From NCBI RefSeq assembly GCF_050908995.1, contig NC_135119.1:1488001-1552000 (forward strand): a DNA stretch of 64,000 nucleotides, read 5' to 3'. Positions 12,000-23,300 of the stretch are shown here, piece by piece. A program made the position numbers and the translations under genes. Within the stretch, counting starts at the first letter, position 1, and the number at the start of each line of letters is the position of its first letter. This DNA comes from Andrena cerasifolii. Lineage: Eukaryota > Arthropoda > Insecta > Hymenoptera > Andrenidae. The notes below the pieces were generated by a model. That model did no database searches. It was not told the DNA's origin and saw only the letters and a program-made list of their open reading frames with translations.

Positions 12000-12978
12000 C
12001 AGTGATGCCAGAACCGTGGGTTTTCGCCCACGAGCGCTACCCCCACTCTATGACCAAGCGTACCCCCATTCTACGACCAAGCGTACCCCCTCCTAGCGCC
12101 TGTACCGCACCACACAAGCATACCCGTCCCTCTATCCGTGCGGCGTACGCACTGCCTGGTCGGCGCTCTCCGGCGATAATTCGTTTTACCGACATCGAAG
12201 CGCTTGGGTCACAAGCAAAAACTCCAGAGTTCAAATCCCGGCGCGGATATTTTACTTCTATTCTTTAATTATTCTCTTTTTTCTCTTTCTATATTCTCAG
12301 GAGAATAAAGACTTGAAAACTGTTAATTTACAAAGCATTTTCGCAGATGGCTAATGTACGATGTTGCTCTTCTGCCTTTTTTATACATAAACAGAAATAA
12401 ATCTTATTTATGTATAATATTAAATCTCTGTGTATGTATAAAAAAAGTCAGAAGACCAACGTCGTCATTAGCCAGCTGCGAAAATGCTTTGTAAATTAAT
12501 AGTTTTCAAGTTTTTATTCTACTGAAAATATAGAAACAGAAATTAGAGAATAATTAATGAAAAAAGTAGAATCTTCGCATCGGCATTTGAACCTCGGTAA
12601 AATTAATTCTCGGTGGAGAGCGCAGGCCAGGCAGCGCGTACGCCGCACGGATAGAGGGACGGGTATGCTTGTGTGGTGCGGTACAGGCGCTAGGAGGGGG
12701 TACGCTTGGTCGTAGAATGGGGGTACGCTTGGTTATAGAGTGGGGGTAGCGCTCGTGGGCGAAAACTGTGATGCCAGATCGGGGACGGGTTCCCTCGAGA
12801 ATTTCCCCCACCCCGCGCACACTACGCCGGAGCGGCGCGTCCGTGAGCTCGGCGCTTCGGAGTCCAACTCACGGACACGCAGCTCCGGCGTAGTGTGCGC
12901 GAGGTGGGGGAAATTCTCGAGGGAACCCGTCCCCGATCTGGCATCACAGTGCGAAAACCCACGGTTCTGGCATCACTG
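12000..12978. mobile_element. hAT-type palindromic element with 8-bp target duplication
   Basis: The inverted ends are CAGTGATGCCAGAACCGTGG and its complement. GGGAAGAT is duplicated exactly at 11992-11999 and 12979-12986. The interior is a long foldback (about 12010-12400 against 12400-12765), including CCCGTCCCTCTATCCGTGCG and its complement. The left arm also has a pol III B-box-like AGTTCAAATCCCGG near 12229. It lies in the hAT transposase remnant and was itself hit by a second MITE at 12766. Confidence 0.9.
12766..12949. mobile_element. Nested 184-bp palindromic hAT-type MITE
   Basis: The ends are CTGTGATGCCAGATCGGGG and its complement, and the whole element folds back on itself. GGCGAAAA (12758-12765) and TGCGAAAA (12950-12957) are an 8-bp duplication with one mismatch. 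Removing the insert and one copy restores the right arm of the outer element as the exact complement of its left arm, which confirms the order of insertion. Confidence 0.85.
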
Positions 12979-12986
12979 GGGAAGAT

Positions 12987-14128
12987 GATGCTAAGCTCGG
13001 CGCAGATGGCGCCATTAGCGCCTGTACTGTGGTTTTGAATGAGTGCGCATGTGTGAATGGTTTGCGCGCGAATTTTTCATTTGTGAAAAGTGTTACATGA
13101 AGTGTTACATATTGTTTTACACGTGTGCTAGTAGCGTCACGGGTGGGAAAAACTTACAGTCATCTTCCTCATTGAAGTGCTTCGAAAAGACGACGTAGTT
13201 CAAAATATTATGGGAAATGCAAGAAATGACTATATGCAAAATTTTACGTACGCCAACAGATACATATGTAAGTACGACTAATTCTACTTTTTATTTTTTT
13301 ACTGATTTGAGACTTTAGAGTGAAAATTTGATTGTACTTGAAATTATAAGAGAGGTCGCTCAAAATCTTTATAAAATTATTTTGAATGTGAATGATTTCC
13401 GAAGGACGCAATTGAATCGTTCTAATGAAACGATTAATTACTTATGTTATGATTTCCATACCTTTTATTAAACAAACATACGAGTAATATGATATTACAG
13501 TGTTAAATAAAACTAGTACCTAATAATTTCGTACTTTTCTTTATCTTATGGAACCATTTTTAATAAACGTTCTAAAATAACTTGTTTCCATGGAATTTTC
13601 ATTTTTTATTATTCAGATTCTAAAATATTTGTTCCATGAGAACACTTTTTAAAAAAGTTCCTAAAGGATTTCAAGGGGTTTCGTAAGGGATTTATTCCCA
13701 TAAAAAATCCAGAGGAATAGATATTTTCTTAAACGAACATATAAGTTCTAACAGAATCTTTTTAAAAACGAAAGGTAACTGTTTATTGCGATCGCTTCCT
13801 AAAAATAAATTCATAAATAACTAAACTTTTTCATCAAAATGTATCTGCTAAAATGAAAGACTCTAATTAGAAAAATGGCAAAAAACCTATGTACTCTATT
13901 AAGATAATGGCGTTTGTAACGAATCAAACAGACTGACAATAAGAGCGTAACAGGATTTACGTGACATGCAATCTACTGTCACGGGGACTCTACGCGAATC
14001 GAAATACAAGCCAGCGACTTGAAGGAAGTGCCAATCCATTCCCAGTGCTGCATCTCCATTCAAGACTACAATTGAATTTGAAATACAACCAAAGAGTTTT
14101 AGGAAACGTTCACCCCTGAGAAATCACT
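12987..14128. other. 3' flank of the Spaetzle gene, no other gene seen
   Basis: AT-rich sequence between the hAT MITE and the stop codon of the Spaetzle gene. The proximal part should hold its 3' untranslated region. AATAAA-like motifs occur (for example around 13505 on the opposite strand, read as TTTATT), but none can be assigned. Confidence 0.4.
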
Positions 14129-14321
14129 TCAATTTCGGTTATTCGACGTAGAAAATTTGTTAGCAACCGGGTCACATCTGCAGACGCAGCAGGAAGGGAA
14201 AAGAAACCAGTCCATGAAGATACCTTTACAGTCGTTATCGGGGTCGTATGCAAGTAATCTGTGCCATTTGTACTTCTGCTCGCAGCCACAGTCTCCGCTG
14301 CAACGATTCGTCTGTGTTTTT
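14129..14321 (-). CDS. spz3: Spaetzle gene, last exon (cystine-knot core and stop)
   Basis: The acceptor TTTCAG is at 14327-14322. The exon completes a split Ser codon and encodes 63 residues to TGA (14131-14129). It holds eight cysteines: NRCSGDCGCEQK, DNDCKG and PSCCVCRC. The hydrophobic GIFMDWFLFP segment and the closing double-Cys pattern are characteristic of the Spaetzle domain. A plausible but unrelated 77-codon frame overlaps it on the same strand. Confidence 0.9.
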
Positions 14322-17300
14322 CTGAAACGAAACAGGAATACATATCTTAATTATACTAATTCACATTAGTATAAATCCTGATCAAGGTACTTCACATTAG
14401 GATGCATTCAATTGAAAATCCGTGGAAGGAGCAAAGAACGCATACAAAAATATCCGAATAAATTCAATATTTATTTTATATAAATCTAGTTATATTGTAG
14501 CGTAACACATATTTTAAGACAGAGTATTGTTCGCAAGGGATCATGCTAGGAAAAACTACCCTCGCGCCAAATACGACAACAGGGACAGCCTTGATTGGTC
14601 GGGCCTTGCGGCCCAAAATAGTATAAAGGCCAGCTCTTTTTCGGTAATAAGTCAGCCATTAGAAAAAATTCATCAATCATTCGATAATGGAAATATTTCG
14701 TTTGGATTTGGATTCTGACAGTGGGGAAATTTTGCGATTTTATGGCCAAAACCACAAAAATGAAAATTTTGAATTTGACAAAATTAATGCAAATGACAAT
14801 TGAAGAACTATATCCATTTTCGTGGTCAAAACCTGAAAACTTATTTTTAATATATAAAATTCGGCACTTTTACGTTCTGATATATGAGGAAATAAATTAT
14901 CCGAAAAACAGCACTTACAAATATTACGAACGATAAAGATTTTTTTATTATTTACATTTATACATTAGGTACGCTATGTGCAAAATCACCTTCTCGGTAG
15001 ATACGTCTCTTGGCAAGATTAAAAACATACATTCCCTCTTAAATTTTAGAATATACTGGGGCAAATACGACTCCAAAAAACTATTTATATAATGTTTCCG
15101 CTGTCAACCACATAAGCACTCGTCACATAATTACAATATACAATACAAGTGCTTAAAATGCACTGCTCCCACGATGCCCGCACCTGCGCTGAAACCCCAG
15201 ACTCCCCTACTACATGTGCAAATTGCAAAGGTAACCATACAGTAAACTATTTCAAATGTCTAACATCCCTGGCATTTTTAGCCAAAAAGGAAAAAATGCA
15301 TCTATACCTGAACCGGTTCGTGCTCAGTCTTTCATACGACTCCAGCCAAAGACCTTCCCTCCCAGAGCACATATCCCACCTCTCATCCATAAAACCCAAC
15401 AACATACCCCAATTCTTCACAACTCACCAATATTCGATCAAATAACACTCAAGGCAAATTTCAGTCCCTGAAAAAGTCGGGTCTTTTTCTCCTAGCTCTA
15501 AAAATTATAGATCGTCTTTAACAACACTTTCTTCGATCCACAAATTCATCCGATAGATTGAAAGACACCATACAATTATACAGCTCAAGAACTAGATAAA
15601 AATAGCCTGTAAAAACATTCTCCTATGAAATGTCACCCGAAACCCAACTGAAATTTCAAAACTACAACATTAGCCCGAAAGACAGAACCTGTGCCAGACG
15701 TGGCGGAGTTGCCATTCTCCTTTACAAATCCATACCTTATGAAACTCTCTTATTCGTATAGGAGTTCATATCCATTCGCACTAAATTAAACCCAAATCTA
15801 CCACTTGGGGCAGTATATCTCCCTCAAGATAAGAAACTAACCACTAACAACCTTGATATCATTAATGCACACTCGCATTCTAACTATTCCTTAATAGAAG
15901 CAGATCACTAAAATCATTAACACAGACTGAGTATCAAAAAACTTTATAATAGGTATCCCTTACACTAGACATGCCCAACTATCTCTGCGGCGACTTTGAC
16001 AATGGGGTGGGGAGCAATTAGACCACCTCTCTCTTTGGAACACCTACAAACTCTTAAGAACTAAGAGCTCTGCAATGCTACCTCTGATGCATAACAATCA
16101 TGTTCTCCACTTTGACACAGACAAAGCCTTGCTTCTAGCCCCATCTTTTCAACTCATTCACAACTCTGTCACTAACTCAACTTCCCATTGCAAGCGGAAA
16201 CTATCAACTTATCTCAAACCAAAGTCAATATTTGACGTCATCAAAGAACTCCCCAATAATCAATCTCCAGAGCTGGATGGCATCACCACTGCTAAACTTA
16301 AGAACGCGTCTCCCAAAATCATTACTCAGTTCTTCCACATACTAAGAAGCCGTCATCTGCCGACCTATTTTACCTCAGCTTGGAAGACAGTCAAAATTTT
16401 CCTTATCAAAAAACCCAAAAACCCATTTGACCTCAGTAGCAGCAGGCTAATTAGCCAACTTAGCATGCTCATTGTCAGTAAAGTTTTCATGAGAATCATC
16501 CACTTCCAGATCCAAACCTACCTACAAAACAAAAATACTATTATTCCATAACAATTTGAATTTAGATCTAGCTACTCTACCATTCTTCACATTGTCAGTG
16601 GAACGGAAAACATAACCTTTGAGCACAACAAGAATAGACTTACGTATTGTTAGATTGTCCCTTTAGACCTCAATAAGGCCTTCAGGTCTTCTCTGAAAAC
16701 TCACCCGACTCTCCTTGCCTTCTGACCACTGTCAAATTATATACAGTGTCCCAAAAATGTTGGAGTTCCTTGAAAGAAGTGACTCGTGGGGTGATTTGAA
16801 ACAACTTTTTCCTCAGCGAAAATATTATTCAAAAACTAGGGTGAAACCCAACTCCCATTTAAACAGAAAATTGAACTCCCTAAATCAGAATTTACCCAAT
16901 AACCTACATACTAATGAATCTATTTCAAGTGTTATATATTTTGAAACTTTTCCCTGTATCCCACACATGTCTTTTCTCTATACGCCAAGACATTACTATC
17001 ATCCAATACCCCAAAATAAATGCAGGCATAAAGGAGCATTACCGTCGGCATTGCAGCACCCTCATACAAGAGGTTAAAAAAAACCAAACCGTAAGTAGTC
17101 AGTTACACTCGGTCTCGATACCCGACAGCTAAATTTAAAGAGCAGACGTACCCGGGCGGCGCAAAAACGGCAAACTTTTAATTAACCATACCTCCTGTGG
17201 TATGGGAAGACGTTCCTTCGCGACGAAAACAACACCCCTACCACTAATGCACTCGCCGTCCTTCGACTCTTTCCATGACGAAGCTACAAGTGAAATCCCC

Positions 17301-20300
17301 AGGTCGCAGATTGGTTTCTTCAAATTCGTTACGAACTTTTTTTTTATAAAAGACAAACAATAATGTGTGTGAAAAATACACGAACTCTCCTCACTTGTCC
17401 GACTTCCGATAAATATTTTACCGGACATCGCCGAGATCTTATAGGTTTTAATTTATTATGCATAGACTAATTCGTTTTGTAAACTTCTCGCATATGCTGT
17501 TCCATGATTCTTTGATAGAAGAATTGGTAATTTTAACTTTAATAATTTTAACTGTAACATTAATTAAATGCGCAAAATATGTCATATGTATATACATATG
17601 CGATGAGCGAATACTTTTGTGAGTAACCGTATTTTCTTTCCTTTTTTTTTACATTTCGTGCATTCTTCAGCTATTTCTTTTTCGTTAATGAACACATGAG
17701 TGAAACTTTATTTACGCGTGTAATGATGCTTGGCTTGTATACTTACGAGCAAACTTCTTGATGAATGGCCTGCTCAAAGTGCTGTGTATTTACAATGGCA
17801 CGAATTTTACCAGCGCTGTTACTAGCCCAGTAAGGCGTCACGATTTCCACTTTAGATTCGCACGCATCAACTCTAAAAAGCACAAATACCAGTATTTTTT
17901 TAAATTACAGATTCTTCGTGGAAGAAAATACAATTTTTTGTATTAATAGTGCTATTAGCAGTTGAGTAACAATGAAAGTTAGAAATCAAATATATCTAAA
18001 CAGACTATACCCGCAAATTAATCAAAAGAAAAACAATTTTGGACAAAATACAACGTTGATTAAGCGAAAGTGTTAATGCTGGCGGTATGGTGCAGGTTTT
18101 GTCAATTGCGAAGAGATTGGATAAAAATGTTACATGAGCTTATCATGTAGGGGCCGAGATGTCCCTACCTCGGGGCCCAACCCAACGCAGCAGGAATCTG
18201 AACCCAAATATTCCCACAGCATGCATTACAATAAATTTTTGGAAGATGAAACCAATAATATTATACAGCCAATGTGTAGTCTGACTACTTAATTATTCAT
18301 TATTTAATCCCCGAATGGTGGACGATTCGAGCGATCATACTGAAGTTGGTGCCTGTAGTATCGGTTCCACTATACGCACTTTACTTGGGTGATTTTTTCT
18401 TGTTATAGCAATTCATATTACGAATAACTGAAGTTTTCTCTATTACTATTCAGTGTTGCGTTTAAGAATCATACGCTTGGGTAAACAAATACCCAGACAC
18501 CGCTGTCGAAGGGTTACAAAGATCACATAAAAAGGATCAGTTACGCTGTTTATTATTTGTTAATCATTTTTGCTGTACCGATATCACAAAGTAATGAATT
18601 ATTTAATTTTAATGAATTCAATTCTACAATTATGTACCTGCCACTTTCGTTATTTCGATTTTTTCCTGGAGACTGCCTTGGATTTCTAGTCTTCCTGATA
18701 TTAGCAAAGAATGAGTCACCATCAGCCTCAATTGGTGGTTCCGATTTCCTCTGAAAACTAGGGCCACCGTCTGGGATATCGTGTTTTACAACTTCTCTGC
18801 TTTTTCTTCTCCTACGTGTTCGATGCCCAGATTCTCTGGTTGATGAACCATATCCTGAAGTCATCTCGAAGTCACCGTACATTCTCTTCATTAACGCTTT
18901 ATTCTCATCGATAAAACGCTCTATCCGTTCTCTGAAACCATATTGTTATGTCCAGTTTACTACATTTCAGCCGTATTAAAATATTTAATATTACGCGTTT
19001 GATTGCATATAATAACAATAAATCAAGTTGATTTTAAGCTAATTTTCCCTCGCAATCCCCCCCCCCCTTAACGGCCTAATTCAAATACTTCTCTGAACAC
19101 AGAAACTGTAGATTGAAGAATTAAGTTAATATCTAAGAATTTTGTTGTATTGTTCAAATATATAGGTGCCGATATTTAAAACTGATTTTTAATAGTAGAA
19201 TATTTGGTAAAAGACGCACTTTGCGTATCAAAATTTGTTCTCATAATAATAAATATTGGGTGAAATAAAATTGTATACTACTATATTTACATGTAGTAGC
19301 AAAGAACAAATTATTGAATAATGTATTCTGGACACATTAAGATATTAGGATAATCATATAATATATTATTACACTATAATTACAACTATTACATTGGGTA
19401 TGAGTTTCCGGCAGTTGGACAAAACAGCTGATGATATTTTTTAATGCACGGTACACCACGTACCAAATCTCCCCTCAGTTCGACACCTAAAGCAACAGAT
19501 AGCGCGGTCCAAAGAATCTGCAACATGAAAAGAACGTATGTTAAGTACGCACTATTTTATTACATACTGTATTATTTTAGAAATTGCTATTGCTTTCAAA
19601 ATAATTATTACTTTCTTTTAATTGCATAATAATAAATAATTACAGATTTTTATCAATGTGATTTTGATATTATTCATAAATTATTGTGTTTAATACAATT
19701 AATTGAAATACAAAATATATCGACATTTGCAACGTTGTACAGTAATTGTTATAAAGTCTCCATGTACGTAAATTCTAAACATTAATTTTCAATAATTATA
19801 GCACGTACATATTTACATGCTATTCTATTCTAAGGAAATGCACTGAGGAAATTGGACTTCCGTTCCCAGTGTGATGGAGAGGGGAGTGAAAAAGTGCAGT
19901 GCTGAAAGTGGATGTATGTTGAGTGTTGGATTGAACTGTCGAGGTAAAAATGTGGGGAAAATAGAGGGGTGGAGTAGCAGGAAGGTAGGAAATGGTCAGG
20001 GTGAAAGAAAGGGGAAGGTGGTAGAAGAAAAGGGCGAGAAGAGTAGATGGAGGTTGAGGAGAAAAGTGGGATAAGACAAACAAAAGCAGTGCGGATAGGA
20101 AGAGGTAGCAGGCGATACCGGGTGGTGAAGGAGTGAAAGGAAGAGGTAAGGAAGAGAGCGGAGGGGGAAAAAGGTGGCGACTAAGGAAAGGACGAAAGAG
20201 CTAGGCGAAAGAGGTAGGGGGGGGGGCGTAAGAGAGAGAACAAAAGAGGAGTAAGAACAGACAGCAAAGAATGTTCAAGGAGAGGAGGGAGGTAGAACAG

Positions 20301-23300
20301 AGGGAAGAAGAAGCAAGGAGAAAAGACAGGCCTACGAACGCGGAAAGGTTTAACCTAGAGTAGGTCTGCCACATGCAACAGCCAAACGCTGAACTTTTAC
20401 GTTGTTAACCGTTGCGAGGGTTCTGATTGAACTGCATGAGTGCGCATCCATGTAGGCTCGTACCATGAGTCTATGTAACTGGGCCCCTTGTTGGGCTCAG
20501 TGCGGAACAGATCCCGCAACAGAATTGAGGATAGTAAATTTCACAAAACGTTTGCTACTTCCGGTATTTGGTGCGACTTGAATTATGCCGTCCTCAATGT
20601 TTAATGATAATAAGCAACCCGGAATGAGGTATATGTACAAGAAGCAGAAAAATTGACAATATAGAAAAGTATTATTAAATTTCACCGACACATAATATAT
20701 TTAGAATGTTATTGTAGTGTGGAACATGGGGATGGGTGCGTACTGTGTACCCCGTGATGCGGTGTGTGGTGGGGCAAGCCTCGTGTGTGAAGGAGAGAGT
20801 CGAGCGAGCCTTAGGCGAGAGGCACGCGAACGGACACTACAGTTATTACTATATAAATAAATAACTCGCAAAGGAAAAGAACAAAATTGTATATAACGAT
20901 ATATCATTTACAAAAGGCAGAAAATTATATACTAATAAATAGGTAGCACCATAGGTGTACAAATAGCATAGCCGTTTGAATCTGGAGACCTCTTTCCAAT
21001 TATGGTGCGCCGGGTCAGAGCCGAGCGTGGAGGTGAGCAACGAAATAGCTCCACACTCGGCTCCTGATCCGGCGCCCTGAATCGCAAAGAAGTTTCCCGA
21101 TCCAAGAGGCTGTTTGTGCACTTTTGATATAGACTCATTGTACAAGCCTGCATGGACGCACGATCTTGCAGTTCTCCCACAACCTATGCTGTGGTTAGAA
21201 ACGTAGCAGTTATGCGCTCGCTTGTTACCCGGGTCCCAGAACTTAAGGCGGCATTTGCTCCTTACCGGGCAGGTCTGAGCTAGAGAGAAGAAATACACGT
21301 AATGCCTCGAGGCCCGCCGATTCTGCTCGCCAACCTCAACCACTCCATGCGAGCGCACGACCTGCTTGAGCAGGCTCGCCTGGAGTTGGGGGTCGGGCTG
21401 GTCGTCGCCGCCGAGCCGTATCCGCTGCCGGACCGATGCTTTCGGTCCACGAATCCGGATCGGCAGGTGGCGATGATGTGGGGAGTGGGCCGCGGTGCCC
21501 TGCCGTGTTCGGTCGCCCGACACGGGAGAGGCTGGATGGCTGCCCGGTGGGGGGGATTCCTCGCGGTTGGGTGCTACTTCGCCCCGAGACTTTCCGTCGC
21601 GGAGTTCGAGGACCGGCTACACGAGCTGGGGGCCTTTATAGTCCCCCAGAGAGCTCAGCCGGTCGTGCTTCTGGGGGATTTCAACGCTCACGCCACCGAG
21701 TGGGGTGCTCCCAGAACGGACTCCAGGGGCGAGGTGCTTCTCGAGTGGACGGAGGCGATGGGGTTCTCGCTAAAGAACCCCCACGCGGTCACGACGTATC
21801 GCGGCCCGCGGGGCGAGTCGGTGATCGACTTGATCTGGGTGAATCCCGCGGCCGCCGCGTCAACGTCTCACTGCTGGGTGGCGGAGGATTGCGAGCCAGC
21901 TTCTGATCACATGTATGTGATGCTGGCCACCTCCGCTCCCCCGCCTCCCCCCCGAGTCGGAGGGCATCCACCGCGATGGGCGCTCGCGCGCCTCGATGCT
22001 GAGGCGGCCCTGCTCGCTTCCTCCGTCGTCGCCTGGCCTCCGTTGCCCGGCGACGTCCTCGATGACCCCGTTGCCGGCGCGCTCTGGTTCCGTCGCGCGT
22101 TGCAGGCGATCTGCGACGCGACTATGCCACGGACCGGGCCGCCGGGTGGGGGTCGGAGGTCGGTGTACTGGTGGTCCGCCGAGATCGCGGACCTCCGCGC
22201 GGCTAATTTAACAGCCAGACGCCAGTACACCAGGGCCCGTCGTCAGGACCGACGGCGGGTCTCGGAGGAAAGGCTCCGCGAGCTGCGTTCCGCCTTTTCG
22301 GCGGCGCGGCGCGAACTTCGCGGAGCCATAGCCCGGGCGAAAGATCAATGCTGTCGGGAATTCGTCGCGACCCTCAACGAGGACCCTTGGGGGCGCCCGT
22401 ACAAGGCCGTGTCCGTGAAACTCGGTCCTTGGGCGCCCCCCGTCACGGAGGGCCTCGATCCCCGGCTCCTAGACCAAGTTCTAGTGGCGCTGTTCCCCCC
22501 TCCCCCGGTACACGGGGAGGGTGGCGCCGACGAGTCCGGGGATCCGTGGTTGATCGGGGGTGCGGATACTTCCGATGCCCCCGGGGTCAGCGACGAGGAG
22601 CTCGCTTCCTCGGTGGAGCGAATGCGTAAGAGGAACGCGGCTCCGGGTCCCGACGGTGTGCCCGGGCGAGTATGGGCCTGCGCGTTGAGTGCCCTTGGAG
22701 TCGGCCTCAGGCGGCTGTTCGACGCCGTCCTGAGAACCGGCAGATTCCCCCCTGCCTGGAAGGAGGCGAGGCTGGTCCTCCTCCGGAAGCCTGGAAAACC
22801 CGCGGAGTCACCCTCGGCTTATAGGCCGATATGCCTCCTGGACGAGGCGGGCAAGCTCCTCGAGCGTGTCGTGGCTGCCCGCCTGTGCGCGCACCTGGAG
22901 GCAGTTGGCCCGGACCTATCCGACCGCCAATTCGGCTTCAGACGGCAGCGATCGACCATCGATGCGATTCAGCTCGTACGATCGCTGTCGCGCCGAGCGG
23001 CCGAGGGGGGCGGTGTGGGCGTTGCTGTCTCTCTAGACATAGCCAACGCCTTTAACACCGTCTCCTGGGCGGCGATCGAGCGGGCGCTGGTGTTTCACAA
23101 CGTCCCGCTCTACCTTCGCCGCCTGGTCCGGGACTACCTCCGCGACCGATCGGTGTCGTACGTCGGTCGTGGAGGGAACGGGGTGGCTCCAGTGCACCGC
23201 GGGGTTCCGCAGGGGTCCGTGTTGGGCCCCCTGCTATGGAACCTAGCCTACGACGCGGTGCTGCGGGTTGAGATGCCGTCGCCGGAGGTCTCGTTGGTCT

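Noticed and set aside
14110..14343. 77-codon minus-strand frame overlapping the last Spaetzle exon
   Set aside because: Wrong phase; the alternative frame carries the cystine knot and matches the splice phase.
19444..19629. Plus-strand frame with an apparent GTATGT donor
   Set aside because: It is the antisense of Spaetzle exon 19517-19393; splice phase and protein content support the minus strand.
20849..21523. 224-codon minus-strand frame
   Set aside because: Runs across the 5' junction of the R1 insertion (21295/21296), so it is a chimera of flank and element rather than a gene.
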